The notes under the pieces are model-generated. The model did no database searches and was not told the origin of the DNA. It saw nothing but the letters and a program-made list of their open reading frames with translations. Both the position numbers and the translations under genes were made by a program. A DNA stretch of 64,000 nt from Kitasatospora fiedleri (lineage in GTDB: Bacteria; Actinomycetota; Actinomycetes; Streptomycetales; Streptomycetaceae), in contig NZ_OX419519.1 in the NCBI RefSeq assembly GCF_948472415.1, forward strand, positions 1,054,001 to 1,118,000, given 5' to 3'. Shown here piece after piece: positions 20,120 to 29,113 of this stretch. How positions within the stretch are numbered: the stretch's first letter is position 1; each line of letters begins with the position of its first letter.

Positions 20120-21034
20120 TCAGGCGAGTTCGGCGACCGCCACCCGGCCCGAGCGCAGCGAAGCGCGGGTGGCGGCCGGGGTGTCGAGGGACCGGGCGAG
20201 GGTGAGCAGGTCCTGGTCGGAGCGCGTCCGCAGGCCGTGTTCGGCGAGCAGGGCGGTCATCCGTTCCGGCTTCCACAGGGAGCGCCAGGGTTCGCCCGCG
20301 GTGATGGAGTTGCGCAGCAGCCGGGTCAGCAGCCGTCCGGCGGTCGCTGCGGCCGAGGGTGCCTGGTAGTTGAGGACGAGTGCGCTGCCGGGGGCGGAGC
20401 GGGCGGTGAGCGCGGCGAGGGTGGCGCGGACCTGGTCGCGGGTGAGGTAGGGGACGACGCCCTCCCAGAGCCAGGTGGTCGGGGCGGCGGCGTCGTGTCC
20501 GGCGGCGGCCAGGGCCGCGCCGAGGTCGTCGACGGCGAAGTCGACCGGGGTGAAGCGCACCGACCGGGCGACGGGCCGGACTTCGGCGTCGGCCAGGCGG
20601 CGGCGCTTGTCCTGCTGGGAGGCGGGGTGGTCGACCTCCCACACGTCGGTGCCGGCGAGTGCGGCGAGCCGCCAGGCGCGGGTGTCCAACCCGGCGCCCA
20701 GGACGACGAGCTGACCGTCGGCCCGTTCCCGGAGGGCTTCGTCGATGGCGACCGTCCGGGGCACCGCCACCTCGGCGCAGGCCCGTACGCTCTCGTAGCC
20801 GGTGCGGGCCTGCCAGCCCTGCGGCGGGGTGCCGGCCCGTACGGCGTCGACCACCGCCCGTTCCGCGGGGCGCAGCAGCCGGACGGCGACCGGGTCCGCG
20901 AAGTGTCCCGTCGCGGTGCGGCCGTCGGCGACCGCCCGGCCCTGGCAGACCAGCACCGCGGTCCGGCTGGCGGCCCGTCCGTTCCCGTCCGTGGAGTCTC
21001 TGGAGTCCCTGGAGTCCATGGGCCCATTGAACAC
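20120..21034 (-). CDS. SAM-dependent methyltransferase, leucine carboxyl methyltransferase/TIGR00027-like
   Basis: Class I methyltransferase of about 300 residues. Seen are [15 protein letters not shown] (SAM-binding loop GxGxDTR, typical of the PPM/TIGR00027 group), [15 protein letters not shown] (ribose-binding acidic residue) and [15 protein letters not shown]. The family methylates small carboxyl or hydroxyl groups, often in secondary metabolism. An ATG at 21019 is a reasonable alternative start; neither has a strong ribosome binding site. Its last 35 bp are duplicated at 15,181 on the far side of the Tn3-like unit. Confidence 0.85.
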   Translation of the reverse strand: MFNGPMDSRDSRDSTDGNGRAASRTAVLVCQGRAVADGRTATGHFADPVAVRLLRPAERAVVDAVRAGTPPQGWQARTGYESVRACAEVAVPRTVAIDEALRERADGQLVVLGAGLDTRAWRLAALAGTDVWEVDHPASQQDKRRRLADAEVRPVARSVRFTPVDFAVDDLGAALAAAGHDAAAPTTWLWEGVVPYLTRDQVRATLAALTARSAPGSALVLNYQAPSAAATAGRLLTRLLRNSITAGEPWRSLWKPERMTALLAEHGLRTRSDQDLLTLARSLDTPAATRASLRSGRVAVAELA

Positions 21035-21080
21035 GCCGGGCCCCGCCCCGGCGGGGGGCGGGGCCCGGTGGACGGGGCGG

Positions 21081-21443
21081 TCAGTCGTCGGAGTAGCTGA
21101 GGTCGCCGACCGACCAGGCGCTGATGTCGGCGATGGCGATCCGGTACATACCGCCGGTGTGGGGCAGTCCGAAGTCGCCCTGGAGGATCTTCGCCCGGTG
21201 CAGGTGGAGGTGGGTGGGCGGGGAGGGCGCGGGCTCGGCGGGGTGGCTGAACAGGGTGGCGAACGGTTTCAGGTGGTCGGACGTGCGCAGGACGTCCGCC
21301 ACCCGCTCCCACCACAGGGCGGCCGGCGCGAGCCTGCCGGTGATCACCGCACCGGGAACCACTACTGTCACGGACATCTGGTTGCTGTGCTCGGATTCGA
21401 CCGTCGCGGCGATATCGACGAGCAGCCCGTCGGGGTTCGACAT
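21081..21443 (-). CDS. GvpU-like small protein
   Basis: Protein of 120 residues from ATG 21443. MSVTVVVPGAVITGRLAPAA, THLHLHRAKILQGD and MYRIAIADISAWSVGDL follow the pattern of GvpU, a small gas-vesicle-associated protein often found alone in streptomycetes. No other gvp genes are in the window, so a gas vesicle role here is doubtful. The frame is open upstream to 21494, but the ATG fits the family better. Confidence 0.5.
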   Translation of the reverse strand: MSNPDGLLVDIAATVESEHSNQMSVTVVVPGAVITGRLAPAALWWERVADVLRTSDHLKPFATLFSHPAEPAPSPPTHLHLHRAKILQGDFGLPHTGGMYRIAIADISAWSVGDLSYSDD

Positions 21444-21565
21444 GCCTCCGAGCCTAGGCCACCGCCCGGCCCCGCGGTACGCGGTCGCGCGCATCTCCGG
21501 TTTTCGAGTCGCCGTCCGGGTCCGGAGGGGCGGGGCGGGTCCGGAGGGGCAGGGCGGGGCGCCGG

Positions 21566-21620
21566 CTACCGGTGCTCGGGGTTCTCGAAGTCGAAGCAGC
21601 AGCCGGCGTCCTTGAGCATC
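21566..21620 (-). pseudogene. Partial second copy of the flavodoxin 3' end
   Basis: Reads MLKDAGCCFDFENPEHR-stop on the minus strand and matches 23,813-23,922 except that 45 bp between two CCGGCGTCC repeats are missing, an in-frame deletion of 15 codons. It may now be joined to upstream sequence in a short ORF starting at ATG 21727, but that ORF is probably accidental. Confidence 0.75.
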
Positions 21621-22153
21621 GTGGACGCCTCAGATCCGGCCCCCTTCGTCGACTGCCGAGGAGCGGTCACCACAGGATGTCGTGAGGGTCGGGTCAGGAG
21701 GGCACCACGACGTCGGCCTTCATACATGATCTTGCTCCAAGCCAGTTATTAAGGATCATCCTATAAGCGACGTGCGCGAATCGCCCTCCGGGCGGAACCG
21801 ACGGACCCTCCCGCCACCGCCTCCGGCCCCGGGCGATTGCACCCCGGTCCTCGTCCTTCGGGAACGCGTTCTCCGGGCGAAGGCGACCAGCGCTGTCAAC
21901 GAGGAGAAGGAGAACGATGGGTTCCCCAAGGCCCGATCCGCCCGGCCACGAGCGCCGGAGTGCGGAAGGTGCAGGCGGAGGCGGTCGAGGCGCTCCCGAC
22001 GTCCGGACCGGGTCGGCCCGGGTGCGCCCGCAGCGAGGCGGTCGCACGCGTCCCGGCTGCGGGCCGGGCATCACGCCGTCCATCGGGGGTACGCGCCGAC
22101 GGACCACGGCCCATCGGCACGGTGCGGTCGGCCATCCGGCGACGGAGAGTGGC

Positions 22154-23401
22154 ATGAGCGTGACAACAGAGGACACCGGCGGCACGGCGCTGTTCGCCGA
22201 CCGGTACCGGATCGAAGGCACCCTCGGCGAGGGAGGCGCCGCCGAAGTGCTGCGGGCCGTCGACCTGCGCCTGGGCCGGGACGTCGCGCTGAAGGTCCTG
22301 CGCCACGGCGTCCCCGAGGACTTCGCTCGTCGGTTCACCGCCGAAGCACGGACACTGGCCGGCCTCCAGCACCATGGCGTGGTCGCGGTCTACGACCACG
22401 GCAGCACCGGCGACCGCCCCTACCTCGTCCTGGAACTCGTGGACGGACGACGCTGGCCGAGGTGCTGCGCACGTCACCGCTGTCCCCCTCCACCACGCTC
22501 CGGCTCGGCCGGGAACTCGCTCGAACCCTCGCCTTCGTCCACGCCCACGGCGTCGTCCACCGCGACGTCAAACCGTCCAACGTCCTGATCGACGCGTCCG
22601 GAACCCCCCGGCTCACGGACTTCGGCATCGCGCGCCGCCCCTCGGACGAGTACGCCGAGGACGCCGACGCGACCAGGACCGGCTTCGTCGTCGGCACGCC
22701 CGCCTACCTGGCACCGGAGCAGATCCGTGGCGAGGGCGCCCGGCCGCCCGCCGACGTCTACGCCCTGGGCCTGCTGCTGATCGAGTGCCTCACCGGACAG
22801 CGCGCCTACCCGGGCGGCCCCATGGAGGCGGCGGTGGCCCGCCTCCTGCACTCCCCCACCGTTCCCCCGGGCACACCCGCGCCACTCGCCCGGACCCTAC
22901 GCGCCATGACCCGGACGGACCCCGCGGCCCGCCCGACCGCCGCGGCCTGCGCGGACCTGCTCGACCCCCGAACGGCCACCGCCCCGACGCCGAACACCGA
23001 ACCCCCGCGCGCCGGTACACCACCCGGCGCAAGCGCATCGCCCTGTCCGCGGGAACGGTCGGCCTGCTGCTCGCCGCCGGAGCCGGAAGCATGGCCTTCG
23101 GCACGGGACACCCTGCGGGACCGTCCGCACAGCACCCGCAGAACACCTCCCCCTCCGCCCCGACACCCCCGCCCACCCCTACGCCCTCCCCCTCCTCCCC
23201 GACACCCGTGCCCACCACCGCACCCGCGCCGGCACCGGCGGCCGACACCACCGTTGACCGCACGTCATCCGGGTCGGCCCCGCGGGTCGCGCCACCGCCC
23301 GGGCCCGCCGCACCGGCCGGACCTGCGGAAGCACCCCACGACAAGGGCCCGAAGAAGGAGAAGAAGGACGAGAAACCGCCCCACAAGGGGCAGAAGCCGT
23401 G
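22154..23401 (+). CDS. Membrane-anchored Ser/Thr protein kinase (PknB-like), two frameshifts
   Basis: Start ATG 22154, then RYRIEGTLGEGGAAEVLRAV (glycine loop), VALKVLRHG (ATP lysine), a frame change near 22,455, GVVHRDVKPSNVLIDASG (catalytic loop), LTDFGIARR and VGTPAYLAPEQIRGE. The kinase ends at about residue 270. After another frame change near 23,015 come one membrane helix (IALSAGTVGLLLAAGAG) and a Pro/Thr/Ser-rich extracytoplasmic tail ending in Lys-rich sequence, with no recognisable sensor domain. All catalytic residues are present. An AT-rich stretch at 21,725-21,770 probably contains its promoter. Confidence 0.8.
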
Positions 23402-23478
23402 ACAGGACACCGGTGACCCCACCCGTCCCGCCCGGAACGCGGCGCGCCGGACATCTCCACGCCCCGGCGCCCCGTCAG

Positions 23479-23772
23479 GTGAGCTCTTCACCCCGGTACT
23501 CGGCCCGGCCCCCCACCACGAGGTACCGCGCGCTCGGCTCGGCCGTCCTGGACGAGCTGCTGCGCGCCGTCGCCGACGAAGCCGCCCTCGGCGACGGCCT
23601 GACCGTCCCGCTCGCCGGCCTCACCGCGAACAGCGCCGACCGCGCCGACGTCCACCAGTGGCTGAGCGACATCCGGGTCTTCGACGGGGCCCGCGCCCTG
23701 ACCGTCGCCGATCTCGCCACCGCCGTCATCACCAACGCAGCCGCCGATTCTCCCTCGCCGTCGCGGCCGTGA
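23479..23772 (+). CDS. Unrecognised 97-residue ORF
   Basis: From GTG 23479 the sequence LGSAVLDELLRAVADEAALG ... VHQWLSDIRVFDGARALTVA ... VITNAAADS has balanced, protein-like composition and good third-position GC, unlike a shadow frame. I do not recognise a family. It may be the 3' remnant of a longer gene, because the first 25 residues look non-coding. It lies between the kinase and the broken flavodoxin gene. Confidence 0.35.
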   Translation: MSSSPRYSARPPTTRYRALGSAVLDELLRAVADEAALGDGLTVPLAGLTANSADRADVHQWLSDIRVFDGARALTVADLATAVITNAAADSPSPSRP

Positions 23773-23812
23773 GCGCATCGCCGGCCAGGACCACCAGGTC
23801 CGACGAAGAGCC

Positions 23813-24252
23813 CTACCGGTGCTCGGGGTTCTCGAAGTCGAAGCGGCAGCCGGCGTCCCACGCGGAACGCTGGTTGCCGTGGGCCGGGAGGCCGCCGGCG
23901 TCCTTGAGCATCCGGGCCAGGTGCAGCTGGTTCCAGTCATGAAGGTCACGTTGCGATTGGTGAAGTCGTTCTCGGGGCCGCCGGAGCCCTCGTCCAGGTA
24001 GGACGGCCCCGGCCCGGCCTCGCCGACCCAGGCCGCGTCGGCCTGCGGCGGGATCGTGAAGCCCAGGTGCTGGAGGCTGTAGAGCACGTTCATCGCGCAG
24101 TGCTTGGCCCCGTCCTCGTTACCGGTGATCAGGCAACCGCCGACCCGGCCGTAGTAGGCGTACTGGCCACGGTCGTTGAGGACGGACGAGCAGGCGTAGA
24201 GCCGCTCGATCACCCGCTTCATGACGGAAGAGTTGTCGCCGAGCCAGACCGG
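23813..24252 (-). pseudogene. NAD(P)H-dependent FMN reductase/flavodoxin, 3' half
   Basis: C-terminal half of a flavodoxin-fold oxidoreductase: PPVWLGDNSSVMKRVIERLY, YYGRVGGCLITGNEDGAKHC, then after a frame change near 23,935 NQLHLARMLKDAGGLPAHGN and FDFENPEHR-stop. The N-terminal half lies 10.8 kb away at 35,058-35,329 on the same strand and in the right order. The break falls inside the codons for PVWLGD at the shared 8-bp sequence CCGGTCTG (minus strand). The gene is therefore interrupted, not simply truncated. Confidence 0.88.
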
Positions 24253-24738
24253 CGGAACACTCTGGCACCTTACCTGACCTGCAGAGTAGAAGGTGCAGAG
24301 CTACGCACGCCGCTTCCGTATACCGAGAGGCAGACTCATGCGGCGAACGAGCAACGCACCTCACGCATCGACGCCGGTCCGGAGCCGAGCCAGCGAAGGA
24401 ATCCCCGCACGGGAGCAGGACATCATCGGCGGCAACTTCTCCTTCATCGTGGGATCATCCCGCGCGCGGTCCCCTTCCACCTTCTACAACGGATCGCCGA
24501 GCGACGCCGCAGCGAGGTGATGGTCACCTTTCAACCTTCGTTCCTCGTCCGCTTCGCAGAGACGGGTCAGGTGGCGATGCAGTACTCGGCATGAGCCAGC
24601 GTGTTCCGGAAGTTCCCGGACCCGGGCGCCGATGGAGCGGAGCAACTCCGTCACCGCGTCGGCGGTCCGGGTGCCGAAGTCCTCAGGTCCGTACGGGCCG
24701 CTCGGCCGTTAGGAGGAGACAGCGACGTCGGTCCGAAG
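24253..24738. other. Left end of island, no gene recognised
   Basis: About 485 bp between the flavodoxin junction and the stop of the SAV_2336 gene. Its GC content is visibly lower than the surroundings in places. Short open frames exist on both strands, none with a family pattern. A recombinase remnant was looked for and not seen. Confidence 0.6.
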
Positions 24739-27700
24739 TCACGCGCCGCTCGGGGCAGCGTCGTCCAACCATGTCCCGATCCGTTGGGAGGCCTGGAACG
24801 CATCACCGTGTCGGTGGTCCGGCGTCCCGGTCAGCGCGCGCCAGATCGCCAGACCTTCCGCGTGCGCCACGCGGGCGTCCTCGTATCGGCCCATGGAGCC
24901 GAGCCGAACGGCGAGGTTGTCGAGGGCCGTGGCGAGTTCGGGCAGTCCGGCACCGCGCTCCTGCTGCACTGCCTCCCGGTACAGCGCCACAGCTTCCGTG
25001 GCTGTGTCGAGAGCGTCCGTCGCGAGCCCTGCGTCGCCCAGTCGGTTCGCGAGGTTGTTCAGCGCCCTGGCCCGGTCCGACCGGATTCGCCACACGTCGG
25101 GCAGGGACGGCGAGCGGTACAGGTCCTCGGCTTCGCGGGCCAAGTCTAAGGCCTCCGCCGTTCGCCCCGCCTCGGCCAGCAGGTTCGAGCAGTTGGTCAG
25201 GGCGAGCGCGAGGTCGGAATGGTGCGACTCCGGTTCTGACAAGCGCGCCTCCCGGTGAAGGGCGACCGCCTCGGCGATGGCCTCCTGCGCCTCGCCCAAG
25301 CGGCCTGCGGCACCCAGGCGGACCGCCAGGTTGTTCAAGGACCGTGCAAGCTCGGACCGGAAGACGTGGGGATCGCGTTCGGCGAGCCGGCGGAAGATCC
25401 CGATGGCTTCGGCACCGGCGGCTTCTGCCGCCTCCGGTCGACTCGCCTCGGCCGAGCGGTCGGCCAAGGCGTTCAGTGCTCGGGCCAGCGCAGGCTGGAA
25501 GCGCTGCGCGTCCTGGCTCGCCAGCGTCCGCAGCCGGTCCACCTCCCGTTGCACGCCTGCGAGGCAATCCACTTGGGGACCCGACTCCGGCGGGGCCGCG
25601 GTGACCCGGTCGAAGTCTGCGATCAGGTCGGCGGCGGGCGGGCGGGCCGCCGGGTCGTCGCTCAGGCACCTCCACAGGAGCCAGGCGAGGTCGGGGTCGA
25701 CGTCTGAGTCGGCGAGGGCCGCCATGGTGGCGGAATCGGGCCGGACCTCGTGCCACCGGCCGGTGGCGAGAGCGATCAACACCGCACCCACCGAATACAT
25801 GTCCCCCTCAACCGTCGGGCCCGGCCCGACCGCGACAATCACCTCCGCTGTCCGATCGCGCGGGTTCTCCGGGTACTGCGTGAGGGGCCCGTCCTTCACG
25901 TACAGCCGGTTCCGTTGGAAGCCCGGCCGGTAGCGGCTGTGCGCACCGTCGACCGAGGCCGTGATCCAGCCGATCAGCTGGACTCCGTCGTCGGTTGCCA
26001 GTACGGCCCTCGGGGTCAGGGCGCCGTGCACCAGACCCAATCGGTGAGCCCGGTGCACGGCGGCGGCCAGGCTGCGGCCGATCTGCCCGAAGCGTTCGGC
26101 CGTGACGGGACCGCGGCTTCTCTCGTACACGTCCTGCAGGTTCGGCGCCGGCGCCATGATGGCACCGGTGCTGGCCTGGAGGCAGGCGGCGGCCAGCCAC
26201 GGGGCGTCCCGGCCCGGGGCCGCGTGCCAGTCGAGCAGCGCAGGGGCGGAGACTCCCGCCATGCGATGCAGGCAGGCGGCCTCGGTGCGGATGAGTTCGC
26301 GGGCCTGCTCCGGGTCGTCCTCGAACAGGCGCTCCGTGGTGCGTACGGTGGCCAGCTCGCCGTTCGGTCCCCATGCCAGGTAGAGCGACAGCGCGCCCCA
26401 CCCGCTGTGGTTGCGTGCGAAGAGGTCGAACGCACCGAGGCGCGCGGGGTCGGTGGGCGAGGTCGGCGACCAGTCGGGCGACAACGCGCTCAGCTCGTGG
26501 TCGGGGCCCGCGGCCCCGTCGGCGGCGGCTGTGGTCCTGGGCCCGATGGGTTCGACGTCGGCCGTCGGGCCAGCCGGGGGTACCCCGAGGTGGACGAGCA
26601 GGCGGTCGGTCATCCAACCGAAGGACGGCTCGCCGTCCGTGATCAGCGCGGAGCCGCCGGGGTGGCCGACCCAGGCTGGGAAGTCCGGGGACCGGCCGAC
26701 GGAGGCTTCCAGGAGGTCCGCGACCGTCCGGGTGGTGCGCAGTAGTTCGTGCGGCGCGAGTGCTCCCAGCAGTCCGCGCCGGATGTGCGGCGCGAAGTCG
26801 AACTGGCGCTGATGCGGAAGCAGTTCCGTCGCGGGCGGGTTGGTCTGGTGCATCAGTCCGCCGAGGAAGACCTCTGCCAGGTGTCCGCCGTCGGTCGGTG
26901 GGCCCAGTGCGCTGCGCACCAGTCGCATTACCGGTGGGGTGATGGGTGCGACGGCCGCGAGATGCGCGGCGAGCCGGTAGGCCTCCGGCGATGCGGCGGC
27001 CCTGAACCGCAGGACGGGGTCCGTTTCGCCCTCGGACGGTACGGCGGAGCCCGGCGCCGGCGTATCGCTCCACAGCGGGAGCAGCGCCGAGGCGCCCGGC
27101 GCGGCGAGGAGCCGCGCCCAGGTGGCGATCGCGGCGGGCGCCGGTTCGAGGACCGGTACCGGGACGGGGGCGAAGTCGGCCAGCCCTGGAGGAAGGATCG
27201 GGTCGGCGACCTGCCACTGGGCGGTCGGGCCGCCACGGCGGTGCGATCTCACGTGCCACGTTCGGGCGGCGATTCCGGAGCCGCGCCAGAGGCGAGTGGG
27301 CAGCACGTGCACGATGGCGGTCGGGCCGCGGCGGGCCCACAGGTCGACGGCCTGTCGCATCCGACCGTCCCGCCAGGCCTCGCCGACGCCGTCGCTGACG
27401 ATCAGCACCAGGGTGTCTCCCGTGGGGTCGCTCAGGCTCACGGGTGGCCGGTGCGGCCCGCTGTCCCGGTAGGGTCGGGCGCTGAGCAGCGGTGCCCTGC
27501 TGGTCCGGGTGTCGAGTCCGTAGACCCTAACGTCGCGGAACGCGCCCGCTCGTTCCATCAGTTTGCGGAGGTCCGAGGCCAGTCGCTGCCACAGGAACAT
27601 GGAGACACCGTCGTCGATGACCAGCGCGAGGGAGAGCCAGCGGTCTCGTTGCGGTCTGGTGGTCGTGATCGGCAGTCCGGTCTCCGCCATGGCGGCCACT

Positions 27701-28127
27701 GTCCGGGCGAGGTCGAGTTCGGGTCGGCGGTGGTTCGGGAAACGCTGACGCAAGGGACGCAGCGACCGGCCGGAGCGGCGTTCGCCGACGTCTACCGAAG
27801 GGGTGTCCGGCACGCGGACGCCGTGTGCCGTGGTAGGCACGACGACCGGTGGGCGCTGTTTCGCGCCGACGTGCAGCGGCCGTTCGGGCGAACTGGGTTC
27901 GAGTTCTGGGGTGGGGCGCGGGTCCGTGTCCGGCGGGTCGGGGGCACGGGTGTGGTCACCTCGGAGCGGGGGTGGGTGACGGGCCCGGGGTCAGTGCCGG
28001 CGGCTGCCCTGGCCACGGGGCCGGTGCCCCTTGGCAGTGTTCTGGCGAGCCAGAGCGCGTCGAGGAGTTCTTCCGCGGCGAGGTCCACGCCGCTGTTGGC
28101 CAGTACCTCCGTCAGCCGTCCGAGCAT
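24739..28127 (-). CDS. SAV_2336-type vWA protein with pseudokinase and TPR domains, one frameshift
   Basis: ATG 28127 starts with DLAAEELLDALWLARTLP, typical of SAV_2336 N termini. The frame changes near 27,920 and goes on with PTPELEPSSPERPLHVGAK, VRVPDTPSV and the vWA-like core LALVIDDGVSMFLWQRL, which has a degenerate MIDAS motif. A kinase-like domain follows (about residues 560-830), but it lacks the ATP lysine, has VHGALTPRAVL in place of HRDxKxxN and IGWIT in place of DFG, so it is a pseudokinase. The C terminus holds TPR repeats such as ARSLNNLAVRLGAAGRLGEA. It starts 3 bp after the MoxR stop. In vWA-MoxR-VMAP systems this component is thought to sense or transmit the threat signal. 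Confidence 0.85.
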
Positions 28128-28130
28128 GTG

Positions 28131-29113
28131 TCAGACCGCTCCGCCGAGCTGGTGCAGTACGGCCTCCAGCAGGCGTCCGGCGTCGAGGTCGACGCCGCTC
28201 TGCCGCAGGAAGACGGCATTCAGCAGCTGGTCTGTGGCGAGCTCGCCCGGTGCTCGGCGGCCGAGGAACTGGGCGATGAGGTCGTCGATCTCGCCCAGGG
28301 CGTTCGGGCCGAGATGAGCGGTGACGATGTCGCGCAGGCGCTGCTCGTCGGGCTCGGGCAGGTCGAGCCGGACACAGCGTCGCAGGAAGGCGGGCGGGAA
28401 GTCGCGCTCCCCGTTGCTGGTGATCACCACGACGGGGAACTCGGTGCAGCGGATCCGTCCGCGGCTGACCGCGACCGGGCGGTCGAGGTCGTCGGTCTGG
28501 ACGTCCACGGGGGCGTTGCCGTCGATCAGGCGGACGAGTTCCGGGATGGTGAACTCGCCTTCCTCGAACACTGTCAGCAGGTCGTTGGGGAGATCGACAT
28601 CACCCTTGTCCAGTTCGTCGATCAGCAGGACCCGCGGGCGGTCCTGCGGCACGAGGGCGTTGCCCAGCGGGCCGAGCTGCAGGTACTGGCCGACGTCGGG
28701 TTCCCGGCCCTGGCCGTCGCGTCGGAGATTGGCCTCGCGGAGGCGGCCGACGGCGTCGTACTGGTAGAGGGCGTCCTGCAGGGTGGACCGGCTGTTCACG
28801 GGCCAGTGGAGGACCCGTCCGAGGCGGAGCTCGTGCGCGATGGCGTAGGCCAGCGAGGACTTGCCGGTGCCCGGGTGCCCAGTCACCAGCAGTGGCCGGC
28901 GCAGGTGGAGGGCCGCGTTGACGATATCCACCTCGTCGGGGCCGATGAGGTACGGCCGAGGTGCGGGGGCGGCGGACTCCGCCGTCCCGAACCGCCGCCA
29001 CGGCGGGGCCGGGGGAAGGCAGTCGCCCTGATCGTTCCGTCGCCCCGAAACAGCTTCCAGGCGTTTTCGGGCCTGTCGGCCCCGCCGCTGGCACCGGGTT
29101 CAATGATGGTCAT
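28131..29113 (-). CDS. MoxR-type AAA+ ATPase of conflict system, one frameshift
   Basis: ATG 29113 overlaps the VMAP stop by 4 bp (ATGA). The N-terminal part ENAWKLFRGDGTIRATAFP is followed by a one-base loss in a C-run near 29,012, after which PPAPPWRRFGTAESAAPAPR and YLIGPDEVDIVNAALHLRRP lead into Walker A GHPGTGKSS, Walker B VLLIDELDK, sensor-1 VVITSNGERDFP and the arginine-rich AFLRRCVRLDLPEPD. MoxR ATPases are hexameric remodellers working with vWA proteins, here the SAV_2336 gene 3 bp downstream. In the conflict model it uses ATP to license or assemble the response. Confidence 0.88.
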
